Source: Nepenthes gracilis
Lineage: Eukaryota; Streptophyta; Magnoliopsida; Caryophyllales; Nepenthaceae
Direction of reading: 5' to 3'
Length of the DNA stretch: 64,000 bases
Assembly: GCA_033239525.1 (NCBI GenBank)
Contig: BSYO01000010.1
Location: 12,400,089-12,464,088, forward strand
Position 1 is the first letter of the stretch. Every line of letters begins with the position of its first letter. The notes beneath the pieces were generated by a model. That model did no database searches. It was not told the DNA's origin and saw only the letters and a list, made by a program, of their open reading frames with translations. A program made the position numbers and the translations under genes. Positions 54,901 through 64,000 of this stretch are shown piece by piece.

Positions 54901-57900
54901 TAAAGCAGCAATTAATTTTGACAATAACACTTCATAGCTAAATATATATGATTGCTGACCAAACAGCAACAAACACCCTGAAGTGTATGTGGAATCAGCT
55001 ATGTGAACCCTCCTTTGACCCTCCTCACCTCTTCCCCCCCCCCCTCCAAAAAAAAAGAAAACATACCTCTGTCATGAGCGACACACTATTTTTGGTGATT
55101 AAATATGACCTGGATTGATTCTGGCTGCTCCAATCTATTATATTCAGCGTGAAGGCAACCAACCCATTTTTTATGCAGTTCCATCCAGGATAAGGAGAAG
55201 ATGGTAGGCATTACAATCATAATGGTTAGGAATAAGCCACTATCAAATTCAAATGTCACATCTGACCAAATTCCTAATCAGAATTGTGAGATGGTGGAAA
55301 GTAGGTCCAGGGAACCAAAGGAAATTGGCTACAGGCGGCTGGCAGGAGGCAGGGGTCAAACCTGATATGAGATTCTTAGTGACGCCATAGTGTTGCAGAA
55401 ACCTGAATGCACTTGCATGAAATCCAGCTTCTTGCAAGATGGATGGAAGCAGATATTTCTGGTGCAAGGATCATTTCCAAAATTATGCAATCTGGAGAGG
55501 AATAATCTACACTTAATCGGATTTGCAGGTGTTAGATTATGAGGATTCATTGGAGAAGAAATCAGAATGATCAGATCCGTAATGTGGATAATTGGACCCT
55601 GCAAGGTTCCCCCTTTTGCTGATTGCTACTGTTTCATCAGTTTTTATGCAGTATCTCCAGATAAGACAGCAAAGCATTTTCAGCAAAACCAGATGATTGT
55701 AGGTGAAAGATTTGTTTTGGTGTAGGTTAACAGTTATTGCAACTTATGTATTTAAATCCTCCTGTTTGCTTACCTGTTGTTCTAACTAGGGGTATATCCT
55801 AGTTGGTATGGCTCCCATTTGGGAACTCGAGATATGCCTTAAGCCAAGAATGCGGAGCCTAGCTATTATGTGTTCTGTTTCAATTTATATAGCCAGTAAT
55901 TACTAGAAAAAAAAGAAGAAGAGAGAAATATAATCTCATCAGAGAAAATCAAATAAGAAGATACTCAGAAAACTATACATTAACTACAACCAACAAGCAA
56001 TACTAGTAGATTTAACAATTCAAGTGCTCTTATTGATTAATGAGTTCCACTTACGATTGTTTCCCATGAAACTGATTATTGTCCACTAGGTGTTTCCATA
56101 GAAGGCGAACATAAAATCCAACTTAACGCTTGAGTGAAGAGATATTTCCCATTTACATGACTTCGGCATCAATCTCTTCTATCAAACCGAGTGCCCACCA
56201 TTTTATGCAACTTTTGAAAACAAGAGAACAATTCATTCTTGTTACACACTGCAATGCATCCCAGATGTACCATGGCGGCAGCTGATCAAGGATATAAGAT
56301 AATTAACATATTGTTTTTCATTCCAATTCAAGTGTGGTTTAATTGGATTGAGTTCTGCTCAAATGCCACATTTGAGTATGGGTCCAATTTATCTAGAAAA
56401 TATGAAATAAATGGTGGAGATAGAGGTGGAGAGAGAGAGAGAAAGGGAGCTGAAAATTACAAATAAACAACTGCCACCAGAAGAAAAATAAACGACAATG
56501 CACTACTTACACTATGGACACATTTCCAATAGGATTGAAATGTCAATTGATTGCTAAAAGTAGTAGATCCAATAATATCTCTTAATCATCTTTACTTTGT
56601 TTTTTCTTCCAACTGGTTTTCTTTCACTATAAAAGTGTATTAAAGAATAACTAGCAGCATGCTCAAGTAGGGATCGCACGCAGCAGTACTAGGCCACCAT
56701 GCATATAAGCTAGCTAGTGAGAAAAATGCCCATGGTAGGCTAACGGGTCAATGGAATCTAGAAGGAATGGACACCAAAGCAGCATGCTCAAGTAGGGAAC
56801 GCATATCTGCAGCAGCACAAGGCTACCATGCATAAAAGCCAGCTGGTAAGAAACATGCCCAAGGTAGGCTAAAGGGTCAACAGAATATTATCACAATACT
56901 GATCAATTTTGACATGAATGTCAGACAATTGAACATATGATTGCTGCTCATCATGCACTGTCATTGAATAGGAGCAAACATAATTGTTAAAATATAAAAC
57001 CATTAAATCTACACCTAACAATTTCAACTTTTACGTCTATTATTTTCTTAACACGGTATTACAAAGTTGTTATTCAAGTGGTCAAGAATTTAACATGAGA
57101 CCCTCTATTCTCATAATTATTTCTCAGCATATGCTACAGAGTGGGCATGTGCTTAATTCATGATTCAAACCTGAAAGGCATTCCTGCAATGAAATGGGCA
57201 GTTCTTCCACTGGATTACGAGAAAAGCAATTAGCTACTGGATTTCTAAACAGTTTCTATTCGTTTCTTTCATATCTTTTGCAGATGAAATGGTCATATTT
57301 ATAACAGTCTGAAGCATAGCAACTCATTTGAGAATTTTATGGTCACAAATTTGTTACAAATGGTTTCAAAGAATGCATCATTTGGCAGAAGCTGAGCAGA
57401 TCAATAATTGATTATCTTCTTACTTTGTATTCAGTTAAATGCTTATACAGTTGCTTTGCTGGTCTGATCTGGTCAATGGCATGTAGAACATATAGCTTTA
57501 CAGTAGACATAGCACAGCAGCTCAACATTACACAGCAATTTCAGTAGAACAGCAGGAAGCGCAAGCAGACAACATCATCAGATCACAGATCAGTATCAGA
57601 CTAATATTTCAAGTAGAAAGACAACACTAAAACTAATATGATACTAATACTACTAGTATAATGATACCCCTGGCCTGATAACATCCTCGTCCTCAAGGAT
57701 TGAAAGGAGGAACTTGATTTGTTGTATCTTCCCAAACAGGTTCTTCACAATTGCAATTAAGACCAGGCAACTGAGCTTCTTTGCACTTATGACCTCATTC
57801 AAATTATTCGACACACCCTTAACAAAGACCCAGGCTCTTCTTTGTCCAAGGGTCATAGTGGTGTGTTAGTATGGAGGAAAGGTACTTGAGTAGGAATTCT

Positions 57901-60492
57901 CGGATTTATGAACTACTGATTTTTTTTAAGACTTGAAACTGAGGCTGTGATCAATGGAATGAAGTATATCTTCGCCATTGCCTCTGATGATTATTCTTGT
58001 CATCTTGCAAGCACAAAAGAATAAGACAATGAGGCGGATTTGAGGAGTTTCACCATTGGTCTTAGTTCTGCTTTTAGCCTACTTATGAAGCTAGAAATGA
58101 GGTAAGACTCAGTTAGGCATGAAGTCACACCTAGAATTCTTCAAACGTTTCTTGACACTCCACCCCATTTGTTGCTGTAGCTTGTTGATGTCCTCCACAT
58201 TTGTAAAGGTTTGGTCCCAAAATCTTTTACACACGTCACCCTCAAAGATATTCCAATCAAACAGTTCTTGTTGCATAGCAGAACCTTGAAACCAAATACC
58301 AGCAGTTGCTTAAAGAATCACTAGAATGAAGTCAATTTTTTGGTGTAGTTGATATTGTTTAGTACAGGGAGGTAGAGCATTTCCTTAGCCGACTCCTAGA
58401 ATTATTTCCATGAAAAGAAAGAAATTCAATCTTAGGGAGATAAGTAGTAGTTTTGAGTAGTTGCACACTGATGGACAGATTAGGAATAATTTTGGGTATT
58501 TTGGGTTCTTGGAATCGGAAGGAGAGGTCTTAGTTGTGTGCCCTTTAAAGTTGAAACCAGATGTACCTTCTTTTCAATCAATAGGGGTTTTCAGGGTTGC
58601 AAAGAATTCAGCAAACCTTGAAGTTCATTGTTTTCAGCAATGATAGGCATGGTATCAGATTTCAGCAACTCAACTACTCCCTTGCAACTATTTTTGTAGT
58701 AGCTCTTGACTTTATAGATGCCATTGTTTCATTTGCTCCTCTAGGCTCTTCCTTTGCATAGATATGCTAGCTTGAGAAGATAAAAAAGTAGGGAAATAGA
58801 TTCTGCAAATACCAATTGGAACTGCTTTGATACCAATTGTAACAAAGTGAGTGATTAAAGAGGGTTGGAAATTGAGATGATTGCTTACAAAAGAGGAAGA
58901 ATCCAGCTGCAACTAAGGAAGATGAAACCAGAAGAAATTAGCTACTGTATTTGTAATCAGTTTTTATTCATCTCTCATATTTTTCACATATACAATGCCC
59001 TAGACAACACACGTTCTACAATGGCCAAGACAAAGGGTGGCGATCCCATGAGGGTGAACTAACCCACAAAACCCCGTTCTCAGTTCGGATTGCAAGTTTA
59101 AACTCACTTGCATGAAACCGAAATCGCTAATAATCGCCAGTTAGCCATACATCAGTGACTTCGTTTCCAGGCCTTGTATACATAGCACGTCATGCTATGG
59201 GAGCTGGCCGTGCCTAAAGTTGCTACCTTAACCGCGAGTAGGGGAATGCCGAAGGCAAGGCTAGTGACTGAAGTGAAGTCATAACAAGGTAGATGTACAA
59301 GAAGGTGCAACTGGATCATCTCCATTTTAGGGAGAGCTAATGTTTGTTAGGTATTTTGGTTTAGCATTACTTCATATCCAAAAAGAAGCAAGTGACATCT
59401 GAGTTAAACTTGGAGATGAAAGTCTTCTTTCGTTTCTCGACAGTGAAGTAAAACCAAACTAATGGGCTTATTATCCTAGGTCAGAAAAAGTCGATAGGAT
59501 CCCCTTTTTTCACCCCCATGTTGCCACACCTTGTTTATACAAGTCTAAAGCATAGTAATTGAGAGAAGGTAATATATTTGTCACAAATGGCCTAACAGCA
59601 TGCATCAATTGGCAGAAGCTGAACAGATCAGTAACTGTTATAGAGTAGATCAGTAGGCAGCAACATCAGTTCAGAGATCAGTAGATTAGTAGTAGACTGA
59701 CATATATACTAAGTAGAAAACATTACGAATACAACTTCTTGACAGTATGTTACATATTCTTGGGCATTCACCAAACAATTTAAGTTTTTTGGCAAAAGCA
59801 TAATTATGTGCCCTGGAAAAAACTTCAGAAGAAACAATCACATAAAACTAACAATAGATAAATAACTACAAACCTTTGTAATCTTTTCCAGGTCATCTTT
59901 TCCACCATCAGTTATATCATCACCAAATACAATTTGTTCTGCACAATGCCCACCATGGGCTACAACCATTTGCATCATCATATAACCAAAGGTTGTATAG
60001 CCTTGATCAACCATATCCTCTCTTGGGTAAAAGACAGATATTGCAGTTTCCTGCTTTAGATTAAAAAAAAAAAAAAAGATATAAAATAGAAGGCAACTCG
60101 AAACACAGAATTCAACAGCATCAGATAATGTCCCAAGAAAATATAGATAAGAAGGTATGACTAGAACTCCTACCTTGCCACCAGGTAAAAGCTGAGAAAA
60201 TGCATGCCAATCAAATCTAGGAAACAAATGAGCTAAGAGAATATGGCCAGCTTCATGCACAGCTAGCAATCTCTTCTTGTCAAATGACACCTATCTTACA
60301 AAAAAGCAAATGGTGAGACGATAATTGTAGAAGGCACTCCAATAGGTGCATCTATGCTTGAATAAAACATACGCTCTGTTCACATTTTTGTTGCTCTTCT
60401 TCTGTGAGAAGAACCCCCATACCCTCAAGTAATTGTTTGTCTAAAACATCGATAATGTCTTGCTGGCAGATCCTTGAATGACCTTTTCTCAC
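51888..60492 (-). CDS. FTSHI5: Plastid FtsH-like metalloprotease homologue, carboxyl part (FTSHI5-like), partial
   Basis: Eight minus-strand exons (60492-60373, 60290-60174, 60050-59874, 54870-54751, 54642-54568, 53502-53395, 52772-52692, 51965-51888) join in frame to 291 residues and a TAA stop. They form the end of the AAA lid and the M41 peptidase domain. Landmarks are LLTEEEQQKCEQS, HEAGH (codons at 60257-60243), FDWHAFSQLLPGGK, DDITDGGKDDLEK, IAREMVISP, GELIKYK and the end YQPLDVYPAPLHRC. They match Arabidopsis FTSHI5 (EMB2458), a chloroplast inner-envelope protein of the FtsHi/Ycf2 import motor needed for embryo development. That role is family knowledge. The AAA domain and transit peptide lie beyond position 64000. 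All seven introns are phase 0. FtsHi proteins are called inactive, yet HEAGH and the third-ligand Asp are present here. Confidence 0.92.
52692..52772 (-). CDS. FTSHI5: FTSHI5 exon: EVDEMMKG to NLDE
   Basis: 81 bp, codes EVDEMMKGVSPVMFEDFVQP then FQINLDE before GTATTC. The acceptor is ATCACAG. Confidence 0.9.
53395..53502 (-). CDS. FTSHI5: FTSHI5 exon: YIEDTEDLA to RLTGL
   Basis: 108 bp, codes YIEDTEDLAVKGLHDNRHIL, then KELLDKSRLTGL before GTAAGA. The acceptor is ATGACAG. Confidence 0.9.
53690..54193. repeat. Direct repeat of about 195 bp in an FTSHI5 intron
   Basis: Copies at about 53690-53885 and 53995-54193 share words such as CCACAGATCTAATAT, GGAAAATGA, AGGGGATT and GAAGTTTCCATG in order, with many differences. 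They lie in the 1.1-kb intron 53503-54567. Another open stretch on the plus strand here (54326-54706) overlaps a real minus-strand exon and is a shadow. Confidence 0.7.
54568..54642 (-). CDS. FTSHI5: FTSHI5 exon: WDEPHIIPA to RELTR
   Basis: 75 bp, reads WDEPHIIPAAMTLEVSELFT then RELTR before GTAATT. The acceptor is ATCCCAG. Confidence 0.9.
54751..54870 (-). CDS. FTSHI5: FTSHI5 exon: IAREMVISP to GELIKYK
   Basis: 120 bp, codes IAREMVISPTNARLGLTTLT, KRVGLVDRPD and GELIKYK before GTACTC. It follows the 5-kb intron that contains the gypsy relic and the plastid DNA. Confidence 0.92.
56653..56890. repeat. Tandem duplication of about 125 bp
   Basis: Copies start at 56653 and 56778 with AGCAGCATGCTCAAGTAGGG. 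Shared words follow to ATGCCCAWGGTAGGCTAAMGGGTCAA. It lies within the FTSHI5 intron. Confidence 0.85.
57667..58460 (-). pseudogene. Gypsy gag relic
   Basis: The minus strand reads WFQGSAMQQELFDWNIFEGD then VCKRFWDQTF and VEDINKLQQMG at about 58150-58300. This is similar to the gag retrotransposon domain that in relatives reads ALQWHRWxxxxxGxxxW then FxxALxxRFG. Near the left LTR, GRIQQIKFLLSI-like and EDEDVIRPGV pieces mark the distal end of the interior. Frames are broken. The assignment is moderately supported. Confidence 0.5.
58821..58836 (-). other. Gypsy primer-binding site
   Basis: Minus strand ATTGGTATCAAAGCAG directly follows the LTR end TTTGTTACA. It matches the initiator-Met tRNA complement with one mismatch. 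Confidence 0.7.
58994..59326 (+). rRNA. rrn16: Plastid 16S rRNA 3' fragment, pseudogene
   Basis: About 333 bases correspond to the last part of 16S rRNA, including the decoding-site area (GAAGTCATAACAAGGT) and the 3' end (GGATCATCTCCATTT). It has numerous substitutions and cannot function. Only this fragment of the rRNA operon is present. Confidence 0.9.
58994..59530 (+). other. Nuclear plastid DNA (NUPT): 3' 16S rRNA and 16S-trnI spacer
   Basis: The 537 bp follow the plastid rrn16 sequence in order: ATGCCCTAGACAACACACG, GGATTGCAAG, CGCTAATAATCGCC, AGGCAAGGCTAGTGACTG and CTGGATCATCTCC. They continue into the spacer (AGTCTTCTTTCGTTTCTCGA, TTATTATCCTAGGTC). Compared with the usual plastid sequence as I remember it, most changes are C to T or G to A, for example CACC to CATC in the anti-Shine-Dalgarno. 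The insert interrupts an LTR, so it is younger than that gypsy element. Confidence 0.92.
59874..60050 (-). CDS. FTSHI5: FTSHI5 exon with the third zinc-ligand region
   Basis: 177 bp after AAAGCAG. It reads ETAISVFYPREDMVDQGYTT and ends with GDDITDGGKDDLEKITK before GTTTGT. The Asp before LEK (codon 59894-59892) aligns with the Asp third zinc ligand of FtsH proteases. Confidence 0.92.
60174..60290 (-). CDS. FTSHI5: FTSHI5 exon with the HEAGH zinc motif
   Basis: 117 bp. It reads VSFDKKRLLAVHEAGHILLA, then HLFPRFDWHAFSQLLPGGK, and then GTAGGA. The HExxH zinc-binding motif is complete. Confidence 0.93.
60373..60492 (-). CDS. FTSHI5: FTSHI5 exon: VRKGHSRI to CEQS
   Basis: 120 bp after the acceptor GCTTGCAG. 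It codes VRKGHSRICQQDIIDVLDKQ and the LLTEEEQQKCEQS stretch, then GTATGT. This links the AAA lid to the peptidase domain. Confidence 0.9.
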
Positions 60493-63400
60493 CTGCAAGC
60501 AAAAAATGATTAATAAATTGACTGAAAAAAGTTAATCTCATCAAACTTGTCAAATCAGACTGGTGTAGGACATTGGACATATCAAGCATTCATTTGTTTT
60601 AGTTAAATTAAATTCATCTCCAATATTATGAAATCACAATTCCCGAGTGATCAAAAGAATCCAAAAAATGAAAAAGAAAGATCCAATGGCACACAAACAG
60701 CAAGTGCAACTTAATAATCCACATACAGATCAATAAATTTGGTCCCCTGTGACATAACAAATTGCTTGGTATCCTCGAATCTTTACCCATTCTCACAAGC
60801 AACAAACAGGAAAACAGTGGGAAACATCAGCGTAGGAAATAAAGAGCTAGTAGTCGTGATATTGGGTGCGAACTCCCATTACCATGCCAACAAAGAACAA
60901 ACTGGAATGCACCACAAAGCTAACATCATCAAAAGAAGATTCACACAATGCCTCCATAGAATGAAGTGTCAGAATCCTAGAGATTTGCAAGGTCAATATG
61001 ACCTTGAAACTGAAGCAACATTGCCAATCCCAAGAGATACTTCAGTCGTTCACCCAATAGATCATAGACCAAATGATAACAATCATTAACATGGAAATAG
61101 GACACAATAGGAGGTTAAAGAGTGGCAAAGTTCAAATCAAAGCAGCCTACAGTTGAAATTTCATCTACATCAAGTAGATCTAAGGTCAAACAATACAGTA
61201 AAATGAACTGGACTGAGGAAGTACAGGGACATAAGCAGCAGGCTAAAGTTTTTATACACCAAAAATGGAACATTATGCCAGCCAATGCATCTCTCATTAA
61301 GACATAAAAGCTATAAAATGTAATTCCCTTCATTTTTTTATTTTTATTTTTATATTTTTTTTGGCAAGGCACATGAATTGACTGGGGATTTAAATTGCTT
61401 CCTATAATCATATTTCTGATCATCAGTTTGATTATTATCATGCTAGAGACAAGAATTAAGTTGCATCTGCTAGAATTTCTTGTGTTTATCTTTTTGAAGG
61501 TCAGATTATGAACAACAATATTATATTGCAAACTTAATAAAAATAATGTGATATAAATATTTCATATTCGTGCTCCCATGTTAAATACTAGGCTATATTA
61601 TGAAATAAAAGCACTTATATATAATTTCATTATGCATTCCACATGTTTCAATTATATAATCAAGTTTACATATTTTTGCAGTGTTAAATGTTGTTTCCTA
61701 GCTGTATGGTGTCCTAATTATTCAAGAATTATTGTATCTCATCCCCGATGTTTGCCATGCCATGTTGTCTGTCTACTCTAGATGTGTAACACGAAGATCT
61801 GATACAACAGGAAAATACAGAGCCACAAATTTCAAGTGGAACCAGCCTAGAGGTGAAGGTGAAACTTCAACAGGATCCAATATTATAAACACTGAAAATT
61901 ACATCTACTTCTCATCTATTTATTGTTATTACATATTAATTTATATTATTAGATAAGGTCATTTGTGTTTATTTTAGTTAATTGTATTTTTTTAATGTGT
62001 CAAGCACACAGGAAGAATTTAGAAGCTGCAATTACAGAAAAAAGGAAACAGATAAATACTATATGACAAGGAGCAAAAAATCTTCAAGACAAAAGGAAGC
62101 AGGGGGAAGAAAGAAAAACAAAAAGGAAAGTTTCTTTCAATTGAAAAAGGAAAGAAAAAAAGGACGAGAAGAAAGAGACTTCTGAGTGACACTGTAGAAG
62201 GAAGAAAGAAGACAAGCAGTTCACGTACATGAGTAATTTTATTTCACTTTTTTGTTTCAATTTTTTAGCTGTTTTCTTTAGAGTTCTTTTTTTTTTAAAA
62301 AAATTATTAATCAAATTCTTTAAAAATTAGAACTTTATTTAAAATGTTATTCGAATTTTTTTTCAGTACAAAGTATAAATTTTTCATTAAGTTATTGTTA
62401 TTTTCACTCATTCAGAGACTTGAAAATTTCAATATCTTGTTGTAAGCCATTTGAAGATGATTAAGCTATTGAGATTGTGAAGAAGTGATGTGCTTCTTGT
62501 TATCCTTTGATAACTTGACAAGTTTGATATTTGGTTGAAGTTGGGAATTTTTTGAAAGTTCATATCAAATAAATGTAGGGTTACTCAACTGATGTTAGTA
62601 ATTAAAAAGAATTGGCTAAAACCTCACATTAATACAAGTTGGGAACTCTAGGAATCAATTAATATAATAGTATTTGAAATTATTTTGAATCACTGGTGTT
62701 ACAAATTGAAAAGAATCAGTTAAAAGCCAGTGTCATTCATTTTGCAGTGAAAAGAAACTATATAAAAATCAACACCCACAATCATTGGATAAGGTTTACA
62801 TCAAGATTATTTCATCACAGTACAATTCCAAGTTTTTTAAGTTGCCTTTGTTCAATTTGTGTATTTAGAGTTATTCATTGCTTTTTATTATTATGGCAAC
62901 ACTTGTTTTCAATTTAACTGGTTTCACAATTTTTCATTAATTTCATAAATCGCTTTAAATTTTATTTAGTTGAATTTGTTGTTCACAATTCATTCAAAGT
63001 TGTCATCTTTTCACTATAATTTCTTTTCAAGTTTGAATTGTTCAACACAAAATCCAGAGGTTCACTTAGTTGTCATCAAATTAGATTATATCACAATAAC
63101 TCACAATAGATTTGAGGATTAGTCAAATCTATTGTGATTTACTAAAAAACTGCATCCCACTGCAATGCACTGGTAGGATTAGTCATACACCTATTTAGAG
63201 GTCAGTCACAAACTCACAATAGATTTGAGGATAAACAGAATCTGTTTATGACTTGGAATTCAGCTAAAATGAACTGAATTAAAGAAGCAGGAGTTCATCA
63301 GCTGAAGGCTAAAGCTGCTATGGACTGAAAATGACATCAATTTGTTCCAGGAACCGAGAAAGGTCAAATGGCATGAAGTTTAATTATGTTGAAAGCACTT

Positions 63401-64000
63401 CTCCTGATGATTGTGTCCTCATTCTGAGGAAAAGATAGTGGAAGAGTCGAAATACTGGGAAAACTCTCAAATAGTGTATGTTCTGGGAGGCAAGGCAAGT
63501 GATCCCCCTATGTCACAATTTATTCAAGCCAAATGGAAAAACAATTCTAGATTTACATATGAAATATACTAAATTTCCAAATTTCAAACTGAGGAAGATA
63601 AAAGGGTCATTCAGATACCTGGCATTACATATCCTAGTTTGAGACTTTCATTGTCAGAGAATGAGGTATTGACATCCAGCATTGTGTAGAATAAGTTAGA
63701 TTTCGATTCAGTTTAGTTTTGCTAGGTTAGTTGGATTCAGTTTTCCAACAAAACTTACGTTGTTGGGAAGCCAATACTTATTAATTCCTAATTGCGTTGA
63801 AACCAAAAAATCACTCATGCTGGAGTTGGGGGAAGCATAACCATTATCTAAGCTGGTTGGGGAAGGAAACTAATGGATAGACTGTTTGAAAGGTCCACAA
63901 TGAACGGACAACAGGATATGGCAATAATTAATGCAAAAAGTGGGGAAGAGAATTTCAATAGCAATGAGCTAGTGTATAATGTGGGCACATATTGAAAGAT
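60493..64000 (-). other. FTSHI5 upstream intron, reaching the window edge
   Basis: No further minus-strand exon with AAA-domain motifs (Walker A or B, SRH) is seen, so the preceding intron is at least 3.5 kb. The stretch is AT-rich, with a T-tract near 61335-61363, a purine-rich part at 62040-62190 and a perfect hairpin at 63101-63137. Plus-strand frames such as 60739-61089 resemble nothing known. It may contain decayed transposons, but I see no signature. Confidence 0.5.
63101..63137. repeat. Perfect 15-bp hairpin with a 7-base loop
   Basis: TCACAATAGATTTGA (63101-63115), a GGATTAG loop, and TCAAATCTATTGTGA (63123-63137). A direct copy of the left arm with flanks, AACTCACAATAGATTTGAGG, recurs at 63211-63230. 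Confidence 0.9.

Larger units (their letters stand above)
57195..59755 (-). mobile_element. Internally deleted gypsy element in the FTSHI5 intron
   Basis: A right LTR (58838 to about 59755, split by plastid DNA) and a left LTR (about 57195-57666) share AATTAGCTACTG, GTCWGAAGCATAG and TTGGCAGAAGCTGARCAGATC. A primer-binding site (ATTGGTATCAAAGCAG on the minus strand, 58821-58836) and a gag-like relic lie between. Almost all pol is missing. It has the same orientation as the host gene. Confidence 0.7.
54871..59873 (-). other. FTSHI5 5-kb intron
   Basis: GT-AG on the minus strand, phase 0. From 54871 to about 57190 it holds no recognised gene apart from a C/A-tract at 55037-55060 and a 125-bp tandem duplication at 56653-56890. 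From 57190 to about 59755 it holds a deleted gypsy element with plastid DNA in one LTR. Confidence 0.8.

Noticed and set aside
60739..61089. 116-codon plus-strand frame in the FTSHI5 upstream intron
   Set aside because: No similarity recognised; composition like the surrounding intron.
1..64000. CRISPR array, bacterial operon or prophage
   Set aside because: The window is plant nuclear DNA; the short repeat arrays lack regular unique spacers and no cas, phage or operon-like genes are present.

Overview
This window is nuclear DNA from a flowering plant. It carries two plant housekeeping genes with GT-AG introns, a degraded plastid rRNA insertion and dense nested LTR retrotransposons. The species cannot be fixed from the sequence. 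Introns of up to 13.8 kb filled with transposons suggest a plant with a repeat-rich genome. Plastid, gene and transposon identities rest on remembered family sequences, because no search could be run.

Positions 1 to 26,780 are a retrotransposon graveyard. The first 2.3 kb is AT-rich DNA plus an LTR-like fragment with a row of TTGAC-containing inverted repeats. It is joined to a broken Ty1/copia element on the minus strand (2,344-8,623). Next comes a chromovirus-type Ty3/gypsy element on the plus strand (about 8,624-18,832). Its pol region is split by a 3.9-kb solo LTR of its own family, flanked by a perfect 5-bp target duplication. After 0.6 kb of unassigned DNA there is a two-LTR gypsy element whose interior shows no recognisable coding (19,432-26,780); it looks non-autonomous.

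Positions 26,781 to 50,074 hold a complete DEAD-box RNA helicase gene on the plus strand. It matches the DDX49/Dbp8 family (Arabidopsis RH36) and probably acts in rRNA processing. I could join six coding exons into one open frame of 487 residues. Its promoter region, just downstream of the gypsy LTR, has a telo-box. Intron 4 (13.8 kb) contains a Tat-lineage gypsy relic, a triplicated block of about 575 bp and an antisense copia relic. Intron 5 (5.3 kb) contains a plant-transposon-protein relic, a foldback element and a duplicated segment.

Positions 51,888 to 60,492 hold the last eight exons of a minus-strand gene for a plastid FtsH-like protein (best match FTSHI5/EMB2458). The rest of the gene lies beyond the right edge. 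The two genes converge tail to tail about 1.8 kb apart. A 5-kb FTSHI5 intron contains an internally deleted gypsy element, and one of its LTRs is split by 0.54 kb of plastid DNA (the 3' end of 16S rRNA plus spacer). I see no new multi-gene system. The most informative features are the nested insertions and duplications and a few unusual residues in the two genes.
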